Source of the DNA: an uncultured Geobacter sp.
Lineage (GTDB): Bacteria; Desulfobacterota; Desulfuromonadia; Geobacterales; Geobacteraceae
Direction: 5' to 3'
DNA: 64,000 nt
Assembly (NCBI GenBank): GCA_903925075.1
Contig: CAIYDQ010000323.1
Span: 25,263 to 89,262 of the forward strand
A program made the position numbers and the translations under genes. The notes under the pieces are model-generated. The model worked only from the letters and a program-made list of their open reading frames with translations, ran no database searches and was not told the origin of the DNA. Positions 13,847 through 22,285 of this stretch are shown here, one piece after another (within the stretch, counting starts at the first letter, position 1; every line of letters begins with the position of its first letter).

Positions 13847-14509
13847 TCAGATCACGGTCAGGGCGAGGATGGCGGACCAGGCGCCGTAGCCGGCATGGCC
13901 GTAGCATCTAAACTTGAAATGGTACGCTTTCGGGGCTTCCAGCCCGTGCGCCTCGAACGGCTTGCAACCTGGAGACTGCGCAATCAGGGTCCAGTTCTCC
14001 TCGATCGAAGGATCTCCCGCGGTCGCCCATAGTTGATACACGGCGGCGCCGTCCACCTTGTTGCAACTGGCTAAGACGGACCCGCTGGCACTCCCGTGCC
14101 CGACCTTCGGGTTGTGGGGCGCATCCACCAGAGGATGGATATGTGTTCTCGGGGTTGGCTTCTTCGGTTCCAGTCCCAGGTTGGCGATCAGATTGGGGTT
14201 GTTCTCCCGATAGGCCCTGGCCACGGCCCAGTTGACGGTAATAGTGGCATTCGCCTCCAAACGCGGGCGGTTCAGGTCGCGTTCGGTCTTCTTGCCGCGA
14301 TGCCCGGTCGCCGCCTGATTGGTGAGATCGACGTGGTACGCGGCATCCGTCATGAGTTCCTTGGCATCGGGCACCGTCGGCGGGAACGGTGCCTGATGGT
14401 CGGGGTGAACGGCGAGGAATTCGGCGAAGTGGTGGACCCAGTTCGCTAACTCCATGTGGTCCAAGTCCCGCAGAGTGACCTGAACCGGCACAAGAAATGG
14501 ATTTGGCAT
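13847..14509 (-). CDS. Fibronectin type III-like domain protein, paralogue of the 45.3-kb gene
   Basis: A 220-residue protein from MPNPFLVPVQVTL at 14509, chosen because GGGGG lies about nine bases upstream; the longer ORF to 14728 overlaps the MarR gene. The N-terminal 130 residues look helical and end in a conserved stretch (NNPNLIANLGLEPKK). The C-terminal 80 residues form a fibronectin-III-like beta sandwich (KVDGAAVYQLWAT and YHFKFRCYGHAGYGAWS). No signal peptide or membrane helix is seen. The gene at 45317 has the same order, length and motifs (NDPSLLENLGLKLKE, KVDGAGTYELEI), so the two are paralogues. Each lies beside a long degenerate tandem array. The function is unknown; a scaffold or binding role is only a guess. 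Confidence 0.75.
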   Translation of the reverse strand: MPNPFLVPVQVTLRDLDHMELANWVHHFAEFLAVHPDHQAPFPPTVPDAKELMTDAAYHVDLTNQAATGHRGKKTERDLNRPRLEANATITVNWAVARAYRENNPNLIANLGLEPKKPTPRTHIHPLVDAPHNPKVGHGSASGSVLASCNKVDGAAVYQLWATAGDPSIEENWTLIAQSPGCKPFEAHGLEAPKAYHFKFRCYGHAGYGAWSAILALTVI

Positions 14510-14717
14510 TTGATTGACCCCCGTTAGCGTTAGAAACGAAAACAAGGGTACATTGGATTCTTCCAACGTCAAATTTTTTTCCATCAGGCAGTTCCAGGAG
14601 ACGGCCGCCTTGCAGCGGTTCGAAGAACCAGATGGCCGGCGCTTAGGGCTCTGATCGCCGATGTCGGCGGATGCCGCTCTTGACCTTACCTTCCCATACC
14701 GATGAACCAGCGACTCC

Positions 14718-15209
14718 TCAGCTTTCATCCCGGATATTTACCTCTGGCGAGCGGATCAATCGGGGCTCCACCTCTTTGGCACCGAGTATGCCTACCAATT
14801 CATCCAGCCCATCTAAGATTCTTATCAACTTGTCGCTCGACATGGTTTCAAGCCCTTTCACCAGCAATCCCTGGGCAACTTCGGGGGAACTGGACGCGAG
14901 CGCCTTTCCCGACTCTGTCAACGCGACCTCCACGACCCTCCTGTCCACTGTGGACCTGGTTTTTATCACAAGACCGCGCGCGTCCAGGCGGTCGAGTATC
15001 CCCACAATCGTTGTCGGATGAAGATGCATGCGGCGAGCCAGATCCACTCCTTTGATCGGCGCAAATTCGGCGACCGTCTTGATTGCCCAGAGTTGAGGAC
15101 CGGTTATGCCGGTATCCTTCTCCGCCCTTTTCGACTGCTCGTTCACCACCTGGAAAATGCGGCGAATGTTGTCGATGATATCGGCTACTGTATCGATGTT
15201 TTTTGCCAT
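14718..15209 (-). CDS. MarR-family transcriptional regulator
   Basis: A 163-residue protein from MAKNIDTVADII at 15209; the 29 upstream codons in the ORF track are unlikely. The winged-helix core is visible, with GPQLWAIKTV, a recognition helix region GVDLARRMHLHPTTIVGILDRLDARGLV (quoted as separate parts GVDLARRMHLHP and TTIVGILDRLD), and the wing TRSTVDRRVVEVALT. MarR proteins bind DNA as dimers and usually release it on binding small phenolic or stress ligands. The gene is divergent from the Pal-like lipoprotein, and the shared intergenic region is its likely target. The ligand cannot be inferred. The ribosome-binding site is weak. Confidence 0.92.
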   Translation of the reverse strand: MAKNIDTVADIIDNIRRIFQVVNEQSKRAEKDTGITGPQLWAIKTVAEFAPIKGVDLARRMHLHPTTIVGILDRLDARGLVIKTRSTVDRRVVEVALTESGKALASSSPEVAQGLLVKGLETMSSDKLIRILDGLDELVGILGAKEVEPRLIRSPEVNIRDES

Positions 15210-15571
15210 AGGGAGATTTCTCTTTTCTTGGGGACAGAACAGGATTTTTATCCGCACTCTGTCACAAACGAGATGAATTATCAACTTTTCCCGCATGCAA
15301 TCGGACCCTAGGGTCAGCCACCGGGTCTCCCCCCCGCCCAGTCATCGGTCATGCCGGACTTTTCGGACCAAGGCGCCCTGCCCGACAATTTCGCTCGGCC
15401 GGCAAAATAATCTTGACAACCATGATCCTTGCAACAATAATATGTGCTCAAATGATTATCGCACGTATAGCACTTTTCTTCAAGCGTGGTCTATTGGTGC
15501 TCATTCGCCGCCTCGTAGGCGTTTGGGCTATTGCCGGCACTATCAACTAAGCAGGACAACGGAGGCTGTAA
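15210..15571. other. Divergent MarR/Pal intergenic region
   Basis: About 360 bases without a gene. It contains the strong promoter noted separately. Just after the -10, an imperfect dyad pairs ATGTGC with GCACGTAT (about 15442-15470) and is a possible MarR-type operator overlapping the start of transcription. Confidence 0.5.
15413..15441 (+). promoter_or_regulatory. Sigma-70 promoter for Pal-like lipoprotein
   Basis: TTGACA (15413-15418) and AATAAT (15436-15441) are separated by 17 bases and point toward the lipoprotein gene, leaving a leader of about 125 bases. Confidence 0.68.
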
Positions 15572-16189
15572 ATGGCAAGGATGAGGACGGGTTTGGGGGC
15601 GGCGATGATCTGCTGCGCACTGTTGGCGGCGGGATGTGCCAAACACGAGTTGACTAAGGGGGACGAGCCTCTGGCGCCCTCGGCGACGATTGTTGCTCCA
15701 TCGCAACAGTCGCAGGTCCCAAAAGGAGATAAACCGATCCAGGTGGTAGCACCGGACGCAGTTAAGGGGTCCGATGCGAAAATTGGAACTGCGAGTCAAA
15801 AAGACGGCGCTACGAAACCTGCAGGGCAGCCGGGCGAGCTGAAAAAGGGGCTGGAGAAAGTCTACTTCAATTTTGATTCTGCGGATCTCTCCGGCGAGGC
15901 ACGCAACACGCTAGTAAAGAATGCAGAACTACTCAAAGCCAGCATCAAAGGCACCATCCGCGTGGAGGGAAACTGCGACGAGAGAGGATCGGACGATTAC
16001 AACCTCGCCCTTGGTGAGAAGCGCGCTAAGGCGGCGGTGCAGTACCTGACCAATCTTGGTTTACCGGCGGATCGGTTCACGACGATCAGCTACGGTAAGG
16101 AAAAACCGGTGGCTCCCGGCCATGATGAAGCGAGTTGGGCGAAGAACAGAATGGACCAGTTTGTTGTTGTCCCCGAGAGCGAGCGATAA
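15572..16189 (+). CDS. Peptidoglycan-associated lipoprotein (Pal-like, OmpA C-terminal domain)
   Basis: A 205-residue lipoprotein. The signal peptide ends in a lipobox LLAAGC with Cys22, and the residue after it is Ala, consistent with outer-membrane sorting. A low-complexity linker (about 25-90) is followed by an OmpA-like peptidoglycan-binding domain (about 92-203) with VYFNFDSADL, EGNCDERGSDDYN and LGEKRAKAAVQYL. This is the Pal signature. It should tether the outer membrane to peptidoglycan. No tolB or tolQRA genes are nearby, so it is a solitary copy rather than the main Tol-Pal locus. GGAGG precedes the ATG. A divergent MarR gene suggests regulated expression. Confidence 0.9.
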   Translation: MARMRTGLGAAMICCALLAAGCAKHELTKGDEPLAPSATIVAPSQQSQVPKGDKPIQVVAPDAVKGSDAKIGTASQKDGATKPAGQPGELKKGLEKVYFNFDSADLSGEARNTLVKNAELLKASIKGTIRVEGNCDERGSDDYNLALGEKRAKAAVQYLTNLGLPADRFTTISYGKEKPVAPGHDEASWAKNRMDQFVVVPESER

Positions 16190-16220
16190 CCGGTCGGGTG
16201 GCAGGGGTTGCAACCAGGCA

Positions 16221-16265
16221 GGCCCCGGCTCGTGCGACATCAGTCTGCCGGGCCGGGGCCTTCTT
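16221..16265 (+). terminator. Hairpin terminator after Pal-like gene
   Basis: An 8-bp stem GGCCCCGG/CCGGGGCC with a 24-base loop is followed by TTCTT. The T tract is short, so termination may be partial before the chloride transporter. Confidence 0.6.
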
Positions 16266-16302
16266 GTGTACTACCGGCCGAATCAAGGAAAATATCGTTT
16301 CG

Positions 16303-17658
16303 ATGAAATCCCAAATTACCGAACAGTTGACTCTATTCGCCAGCGTCGTCAAATGGACCATCTACGCCTCCCTGGTCGGGGCGCTGGTCGGTCTCGGCAC
16401 GACCGGGTTCCTGCGCACCCTGGCCTGGAGCAACCGTCAGACCTTGGCCTACCCCGGCTACTACCTGGTCCTCCCCGCCACGATTCTCGTCAGTGCCGCC
16501 CTGGTCAAATGGCTTGCCCCCGATGCCGCGGGGCACGGCACCGAAAAGGTGATCGAGGCCGTACACAAGCGGATGGGGAGGATCCCGTTAGCCGTCGTCC
16601 CGGTCAAGTTGGTCGCTACGGTGATAACTCTGGCCGGTGGCGGCTCCGCCGGAAAGGAAGGGCCCTGCGCCCAGATCGGTGCCGGACTCGCCTCGGCGCT
16701 GGCAGACCTGATGCGGGTCGGCGACGAGGATCGCCGCAAGCTCGTCATCTGTGGCATCAGCGCCGGTTTCGCCAGCGTCTTTGGCACTCCCATCGCCGGG
16801 GCCCTGTTTGGAGTCGAGGTGCTGGTGTTGGGGCAGATGTTCTACGAGGTGCTCTTCCCGTCTTTCGTTGCCGGCATCGTCAGTTACCATGTCACCAGTT
16901 CCCTCGGCGTCAGTTACCGGCACGCTGCCGCCAGTTCGCTGCCGCGCCTTTCCGGTGGAGGTTTCCTGGAGATCATCATGCTGGGGGTATGCTGCGGCCT
17001 AGTCGCCTTGATGCTCATCGAAGTCATGAAACTGGGACACCGTCTTTTTAACGGGATCGCCTGGCACTGGTCCCTGAAGGCGCTGCTCGGGGGAGCGTTA
17101 TTGGTGCTAGTGGGAAAATTCGTTTCACTTGACTATCTGGGACTCGGACTGAACACGATAGAAGCGGGACTGAGCGGGGAGGCGCTTCCCGCCGGCGCGC
17201 TACTCTGGAAAAGTCTGGCCACCTCCATCACACTGGGAAGTGGTGGCAGCGGAGGGATCCTGACCCCGACCTTCTTCATCGGGACTGCGGCCGGGAACCT
17301 GTTCGCACAGACATTCGATCCCCGGTATATAGCGGCTTTCTCCGCCATCGGCATGGTGGCTCTGCTGGCCGGTTCGGCCAATACGCCGATTGCGGCCTCG
17401 GTCATGGCCATGGAGTTGTTTGGACCACAGATAGCATCCTATGCGTCCATTGCCTGCATGGTGAGTTTTCTGATCGTAGGCTACCGTAGCATCTATCCGA
17501 GTCAGCTCTTGGGCATCCAGAAGAGTGCGTCGCTCACCATGCCTACGGGGACGCCAATCGGCAGTTCCGGACGCGTCGTATACCACGCGGACGAACACAG
17601 CCTGATAGGCAGAGTGCAGACCGCGCTGGCGGCTCACCGGCAGAGGCGACGCGGATGA
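16303..17658 (+). CDS. CLC-family chloride channel/transporter
   Basis: A 451-residue polytopic membrane protein from MKSQITEQLTLF at 16303. It carries the CLC selectivity-filter motifs: a GKEGP element near residue 118 that includes the gating glutamate, and GGILTPTFFIG near 317 (the GGxFxP equivalent). The first GSGIP-type element is replaced by GHGTEKVIEA, a change seen in divergent CLC members that may alter ion selectivity. No C-terminal CBS domains are present. It should exchange chloride, or another small anion, for protons across the inner membrane. The start lacks a close Shine-Dalgarno (AAGGA is about 12 bases upstream), so the exact start is uncertain. A further ORF extension to 16135 overlaps the Pal gene and is unlikely. 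Confidence 0.9.
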   Translation: MKSQITEQLTLFASVVKWTIYASLVGALVGLGTTGFLRTLAWSNRQTLAYPGYYLVLPATILVSAALVKWLAPDAAGHGTEKVIEAVHKRMGRIPLAVVPVKLVATVITLAGGGSAGKEGPCAQIGAGLASALADLMRVGDEDRRKLVICGISAGFASVFGTPIAGALFGVEVLVLGQMFYEVLFPSFVAGIVSYHVTSSLGVSYRHAAASSLPRLSGGGFLEIIMLGVCCGLVALMLIEVMKLGHRLFNGIAWHWSLKALLGGALLVLVGKFVSLDYLGLGLNTIEAGLSGEALPAGALLWKSLATSITLGSGGSGGILTPTFFIGTAAGNLFAQTFDPRYIAAFSAIGMVALLAGSANTPIAASVMAMELFGPQIASYASIACMVSFLIVGYRSIYPSQLLGIQKSASLTMPTGTPIGSSGRVVYHADEHSLIGRVQTALAAHRQRRRG

Positions 17659-17695
17659 AAAACAGCGTGTACCCGCTATAGAGGAGGTCGCAGCA

Positions 17696-19000
17696 ATGCA
17701 AACCGGCACTGCGTTTCGCTCCCATGCGGGGCGATCGGAACCCGATTGTGAAAGACGGGCGGAATTCGTCGCCAAACATATCCCGGCCGGCTCACGAGTG
17801 CTCGCCATGGGCGGCGCCACGAATCTGAAAAAATATCTGCCGCAGGGATGCGACTACCTCCCCTGCGATCTTGAATTGCGCGACGACGCACGCACCTTCG
17901 TTTGCGACTTCAATCGCGGCGAGTATCCCGACGATCAGTTGCAACGCGCGGACATCGTAGCGATGATGGGGGTAGCGGAATACATCTACAACCTGCCGGG
18001 CATGATTTGCCGCCTGGGCTGCGCTAGGCGGCACCTGCTGATCAGCTATTGCTCCTGCGAAGACGGCCTGACCACCCAGCGCACCACCCGGGGCTTTGTC
18101 AACCATTACACCCGCGAAGAGTTCGCCGATTTGCTTCGGCGTGCCGGATGCCACCTGCGCCGCTGCGAGCGGATCGACGAGACGGAGTGGCTGTTCGATG
18201 CGGTTGTGGAACCCTCGATATCCGTTCCGGCGCCGGACAAACGGGTGCTGGTGCTTTCCTACAACAACATCGGCAATTTCGGAGACCGCCTCGGATACCA
18301 TCTGATCAACACCATCCTCCCTCCGCATGCCGTCGTCACCCACTCGCATTTCAACCCCTGGAACGTGCCGGACGAGGAGTTCGATCTATTGGTGCTGGGC
18401 ATCGGCAACAGCCTGTTCGCGCCGCTTTTGACCGATAAACTGCTCGCTCTTCTGGATCGCATTCCGTGCAAGATCGGCATCTTCGGCACTCAGTACCGGG
18501 AGGATATCCCGAGGCAACGCATGCAGGCCGTGCTGAGTCGTCTCGATCACTGGTACGCGCGCTATAAAGAGGACGTGTTCCTGTACGGGCACGATAGCGA
18601 CAACGTCACCCACCTGGGCGACTGGCTCATCAACGCCTTCCCTATGACTCATGGCAAGGATGCCGCGCTGTTGCGGGTCGGAGCCGAGGTCCTGCAGCAA
18701 CTCCCCCTGGACCGCACCATCGAAAAAATCCAGTCGCACCGCCGCGTGTATTCCACCCGCCTGCATCCCTTGCTCTGCGCGCTGACCAGCGCCGAGGCCG
18801 TGGCCTACGTCGAGCAGCGCGAGAACCGGGCTGCCACGCCTTCGGGGAAATTCCGTTCCATGCTGATCGACATCTTCGGGCGTAGCATGCCCGAAGACCG
18901 TCTCTGGGAGGTGGATCGCGACGCCGTCGTCGCCTACAAGTCGTTCGTGATGCGACAAACCGAGCTGTTGCGGGCGAGGATGACAAGATTTGCGAGCTGA
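17696..19000 (+). CDS. Methyltransferase-like / polysaccharide pyruvyltransferase-like fusion
   Basis: A 434-residue protein with GAGGAGG before the ATG. The first 170 residues resemble a Rossmann methyltransferase-like fold (SRVLAMGGATNLKKYL, DIVAMMGVAEYI, RHLLISYC). From about residue 180 a second domain resembles polysaccharide pyruvyltransferases (VLVLSYNNIGNFGDRLGYHL and LLVLGIGNSLF). A likely role is modification of a cell-surface glycan or polymer. The gene stands alone, without other glycan genes nearby. The first domain lacks a clear GxGxG motif, so SAM binding is uncertain. Confidence is moderate for the second domain and low for the first. Confidence 0.7.
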   Translation: MQTGTAFRSHAGRSEPDCERRAEFVAKHIPAGSRVLAMGGATNLKKYLPQGCDYLPCDLELRDDARTFVCDFNRGEYPDDQLQRADIVAMMGVAEYIYNLPGMICRLGCARRHLLISYCSCEDGLTTQRTTRGFVNHYTREEFADLLRRAGCHLRRCERIDETEWLFDAVVEPSISVPAPDKRVLVLSYNNIGNFGDRLGYHLINTILPPHAVVTHSHFNPWNVPDEEFDLLVLGIGNSLFAPLLTDKLLALLDRIPCKIGIFGTQYREDIPRQRMQAVLSRLDHWYARYKEDVFLYGHDSDNVTHLGDWLINAFPMTHGKDAALLRVGAEVLQQLPLDRTIEKIQSHRRVYSTRLHPLLCALTSAEAVAYVEQRENRAATPSGKFRSMLIDIFGRSMPEDRLWEVDRDAVVAYKSFVMRQTELLRARMTRFAS

Positions 19001-19172
19001 GTCGTGTCGAAGCATTTGGCTGAAGAGTGCCATCTTTTTACGAACGGTGCCTACCGCTGGTGCGGACATGCCATCCTGATGGTCAGACTCGGGTTGTTCT
19101 GAATAGACCCAAGGACTGCACAATAGGACCTTTTATCGCGAGGCCTCGGCTGTTCCGCGAACGGACGCCGAT

Positions 19173-19787
19173 TCAGCCGCCTTTTCTCATCTCGGATAAG
19201 GTGACGGCGTCGCGTCTGGTAAACCCCGACCGTTTGCGGTCCGGCTCCTCCGCCGTCAACGGCGATACTTCCTTCATCGTCGCCAGGGAACAAGCCGCCA
19301 GCCCTTGATACAGAAGGGTTGCCTTCGATTTCCATACCAGCTCGTCCTTGGTCAGACGGCGGATTTCTTTGGCGGGTATGCCTGCGAAAAGGGTATCCGC
19401 AACAGCCGGCATTCCGGACTTGACAAAAGCCATCGCCGCCACGAAAGAATTCTCTCCGATGACTGCGTGATCCATCACCACGGAGTTTATGCCGATCAGG
19501 GCATTACGCCGCAGCGTACAGCCATGGAGCACAGCACCGTGCCCCACGTGGCAGTTGTCCTCAATCCTCACCTCCATGTCAGGAAAGGAATGCACGACAC
19601 ACCCATCCTGGATGTTCACGCCCGCGCCGATCACGATGCGGCCAAAATCCCCCCTCAGACAGGCACACGGGCCGATGTAGCAGTTCGGGCCGATAATCAC
19701 GTCGCCAATGACGACCGCGTCGGGATGCACGAAGGAAGTAGGGTCGATCACGGGAACGAGTCCGTCGATTTCGTAGACTTTTGCCAT
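19173..19787 (-). CDS. PaaY-like hexapeptide-repeat protein (gamma-carbonic-anhydrase fold)
   Basis: A 204-residue protein from MAKVYEIDGLVPVI at 19787, chosen because GGAG lies six bases upstream; the ORF track starts four codons earlier. Left-handed beta-helix repeats run through about residues 10-150, with the metal-ligand histidine pattern of this fold (DGCVVHSF and CHVGHGAVLHG). It aligns by eye with PaaY/CaiE proteins. PaaY is a thioesterase accessory protein in phenylacetate degradation that removes dead-end CoA adducts. Here it is the last gene before the cyclohexanecarboxylate-type CoA cluster on the same strand, 177 bases downstream of the hydroxyacyl-CoA dehydrogenase. A similar housekeeping role is likely but inferred. 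Confidence 0.85.
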   Translation of the reverse strand: MAKVYEIDGLVPVIDPTSFVHPDAVVIGDVIIGPNCYIGPCACLRGDFGRIVIGAGVNIQDGCVVHSFPDMEVRIEDNCHVGHGAVLHGCTLRRNALIGINSVVMDHAVIGENSFVAAMAFVKSGMPAVADTLFAGIPAKEIRRLTKDELVWKSKATLLYQGLAACSLATMKEVSPLTAEEPDRKRSGFTRRDAVTLSEMRKGG

Positions 19788-19964
19788 CCGCTTCTCCATT
19801 GAGGGTGAACAATCGGGCGTTTTGCTTGCCGGTCGAAGTCATCCAGATGTACTCCCAAATCTCGCCCGGCGCAAGCCGAGAACTGCGGGCCAGGCGACGG
19901 AGGCGTCACCGGGTCGCACCGGCGGCGGTTGCGGGCTGATGCCGCATGTGTTTTCCTTTCCCCT

Positions 19965-21491
19965 TCAGTTTTCCGGGGTCAATAGGGATATCCCCAACAG
20001 GGCGCGTCTCGTGAGCCAGGGACTGGGCCGATAGCGGGGATCGCCGTAAAAATCGTACATGGCGGCTAGTATGGCATGCACGTTAGCGGGGCCGAGCTCG
20101 TCGCCCAAGGCCAGCGGGCCTTTGCGATAGCCGAGCCCGAGGGTCACGGCCCGGTCGAGCTCCGGCGGGGAGGTGATCCTCTGCTGAACGATGTCGCAGC
20201 CGATATTGACGATCATGGCCAGCACGCGTTGCGCCACGAAACCCGCGCTGTCGCGGATCACCGTCACCGGAGCGCCGTCGCTGCCGAACAGGCCATGGGC
20301 CGCGGCCTTCATCTCAAGAGAGGTGATGGGAGTCGTCATCAGGGTGCGGCGGACCGTCAGGCCGCACACCGTATCGAGCGCCAACGTGCGTTTCGGGTCC
20401 AGTCCGCGGGCCAGGCAGGCCGTGGTCGCGTCGGTGCCCAGCGGCATGACGATGCAAAGCGACTCGGGAGCCGGTACGGCGGCGTCGTCCAAGGTCCCGC
20501 CGAGTCCGGCGATCAACTCGGAGAGCGCCGCATGGGCGTCGGGTCTTTCGGGACTGACCCATACCGAGACGGGACGAGCCGCCGGGACCGGCTCCTCGGC
20601 AATCTCCTCTCGGACCGAATCCGGGTAGGCATAAAACCCCCGGTTCGTCTTTCGCCCCAACAGTCCGGCCATGAGCCTCTGGCGGGCGATGGGGGAAGGG
20701 CGCAGACGGGGCTCCTGGTAATACTGGTTGTAGATCGCTTCCATGGCCGGATGGGACACGTCCAGGGCGGTCAGGTCGAGCAACTCGAAGGGTCCCATCC
20801 GAAAGCCCGCAGCTTGACGCATGATGCGGTCCACGTCCTGGTGCTCGGCTATCCCCTCCCCCAGTATGCGCAGCGCTTCGGTGACGTAACCGCGCCCGGC
20901 ATGGTTGACGATGAAGCCGGGGGTGTCCTTGGCGGATACCGGGGTGTGCCCCAGGCGCGCGGCCAGCGCGATCAGACCCGCCACGACCCGGGGGTCGGTC
21001 ATGAGGCCGGCGATGACCTCGGTAAGCTTCATCAACGGCACCGGATTGAAGAAGTGGAATCCGGCGACCCTGCCCGGCAATCCGCAGGCCGAGGCGATCT
21101 CGGTAACCGACAGCGACGAGGTGTTGGTCGCCAGTATGCACGTGTCGGACACCACCTTTTCCAGCTCGCTTAGCAGCTGATGCTTGGCATCCAGCCGCTC
21201 CACGATGGCCTCGACGACGATGCCGCAGGGCGAGAGGGACCGCAACGACTCCACGACGCAAATAAGCCCGAGCGCCGCCTGCGCATCGACCGAGGACAGT
21301 TTCCCCTTCCCGGCGAGTTCCAATAGCGTGCGCCGTATCGATGCCAGCGCCTCGAGGGCCGCGCCCGGCTTGGCATCGAACATCAGGACGCGCACGCCCG
21401 CCCGGGCCGCGATCTGGGCGATGCCGCGCCCCATGACGCCGGTACCGACGATCCCCATGGTCAGGTTGTCCGCATATGCGTCGAAATTCAC
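19965..21491 (-). CDS. 3-Hydroxyacyl-CoA dehydrogenase (PaaH/PaaC-type, two C-terminal domains)
   Basis: A 508-residue protein. It has an NAD-binding motif (GIVGTGVMGRGIAQ, near residue 15), the catalytic region GFHFFNPVPLMKLTEVI near 143, and two tandem C-terminal 3HCDH domains, the second starting near IRDSAGFVAQRVL. The length matches PaaH/PaaC-type enzymes, which oxidise 3-hydroxyacyl-CoA to 3-oxoacyl-CoA. The start is taken as GTG at 21491, one base after the stop of the upstream crotonase and seven bases after GAGGGG; this implies translational coupling. Longer starts overlap the crotonase. In this cluster it would oxidise 3-hydroxypimelyl-CoA or a similar beta-oxidation intermediate. 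No thiolase is in the window. Confidence 0.9.
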   Translation of the reverse strand: MNFDAYADNLTMGIVGTGVMGRGIAQIAARAGVRVLMFDAKPGAALEALASIRRTLLELAGKGKLSSVDAQAALGLICVVESLRSLSPCGIVVEAIVERLDAKHQLLSELEKVVSDTCILATNTSSLSVTEIASACGLPGRVAGFHFFNPVPLMKLTEVIAGLMTDPRVVAGLIALAARLGHTPVSAKDTPGFIVNHAGRGYVTEALRILGEGIAEHQDVDRIMRQAAGFRMGPFELLDLTALDVSHPAMEAIYNQYYQEPRLRPSPIARQRLMAGLLGRKTNRGFYAYPDSVREEIAEEPVPAARPVSVWVSPERPDAHAALSELIAGLGGTLDDAAVPAPESLCIVMPLGTDATTACLARGLDPKRTLALDTVCGLTVRRTLMTTPITSLEMKAAAHGLFGSDGAPVTVIRDSAGFVAQRVLAMIVNIGCDIVQQRITSPPELDRAVTLGLGYRKGPLALGDELGPANVHAILAAMYDFYGDPRYRPSPWLTRRALLGISLLTPEN

Positions 21492-21492
21492 G

Positions 21493-22260
21493 TCATTTCC
21501 CCTCATAGACCGGCTGGCGCTTTTCCAGGAAGGCGTGCATCCCCTCCTTCTGATCCCTGGTGTCGAAAAGGAGCTGAAAAGCCTTCCGTTCCAGCAGGAG
21601 AGCGGCATCCAGGGGGATGTCCTGACCCGCCAGCAGCACCTCTTTCACCTGCATGACCGCGATCGGCGGCATGCCGGCGATCAGCGCGGCCATCTTCAGG
21701 GCGGCGCCCTGGACCTCGTCGTCGGGCACCACCTCGGAGCAGAGCCCCATGCTCAGCGCCTCGCGAGCCGACACGGGCTGACCGGTGAGGATCATCCTCA
21801 TGGCCTGGAACTTGCCGACGGCCCTCGTCAGGCGCTGCGTCCCGCCTGCGCCGGGCATGATGCCGACCTTGACTTCGGGCTGACAGAAGGTGGCGCTTTC
21901 GCCGGCGATGATGATGTCCGCATGCATCGCCAATTCGCAGCCCGCGCCCCAGGCGTAGCCGTTGACGGCCGCGATCACCGGGGTCGGGCAGGCGGAGATC
22001 GCTTGCCACCAGAGGTGGAGGTTTCTCCGCATCACGTCGACCGGGCCCTGGTCGACCAGGGCGCGGATGTCGGCGCCGGCCGCAAACACCCGAGCGCCCC
22101 CCGTCAAGACGATGCAGCGGATCTTCGGATCCGCGCCCAGCGCGGTGAAATGCTCGGCCAGTTCCCGCCGGACCGACATATTGAGCGCGTTTTTCACCTC
22201 GACCCGATTCAATCTGACAACCGCAACCCCCTCAAGGGGATTTTCAAGCACTACGTCCAT
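21493..22260 (-). CDS. Enoyl-CoA hydratase/crotonase (BadK- or PaaF-like)
   Basis: A 255-residue crotonase from MDVVLENPLEGVAV at 22260, with GAGG six bases upstream. The oxyanion-hole segment ARVFAAGADI and both catalytic glutamates (GAGCELAMHADI and QPEVKVGIMPGAGGTQRL) are present, so a genuine hydratase is expected. In the context of BadH, BadI and an acyl-CoA dehydrogenase it is the best candidate for the cyclohex-1-ene-1-carboxyl-CoA hydratase step (BadK). A beta-oxidation role on straight-chain enoyl-CoA is equally possible from sequence alone. It is coupled to the downstream dehydrogenase and lies 25 bases after the ligase gene. Confidence 0.9.
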   Translation of the reverse strand: MDVVLENPLEGVAVVRLNRVEVKNALNMSVRRELAEHFTALGADPKIRCIVLTGGARVFAAGADIRALVDQGPVDVMRRNLHLWWQAISACPTPVIAAVNGYAWGAGCELAMHADIIIAGESATFCQPEVKVGIMPGAGGTQRLTRAVGKFQAMRMILTGQPVSAREALSMGLCSEVVPDDEVQGAALKMAALIAGMPPIAVMQVKEVLLAGQDIPLDAALLLERKAFQLLFDTRDQKEGMHAFLEKRQPVYEGK

Positions 22261-22285
22261 GTGATACCTCGTCCGCCCGAGGGCG

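Noticed and set aside
13206-14032. Plus ORFs 13206-13754 and 13310-14032
   Set aside because: Both are kept open by the tandem array, lack ribosome-binding sites and have no recognisable domain; the second also runs antisense into the FnIII-like gene.
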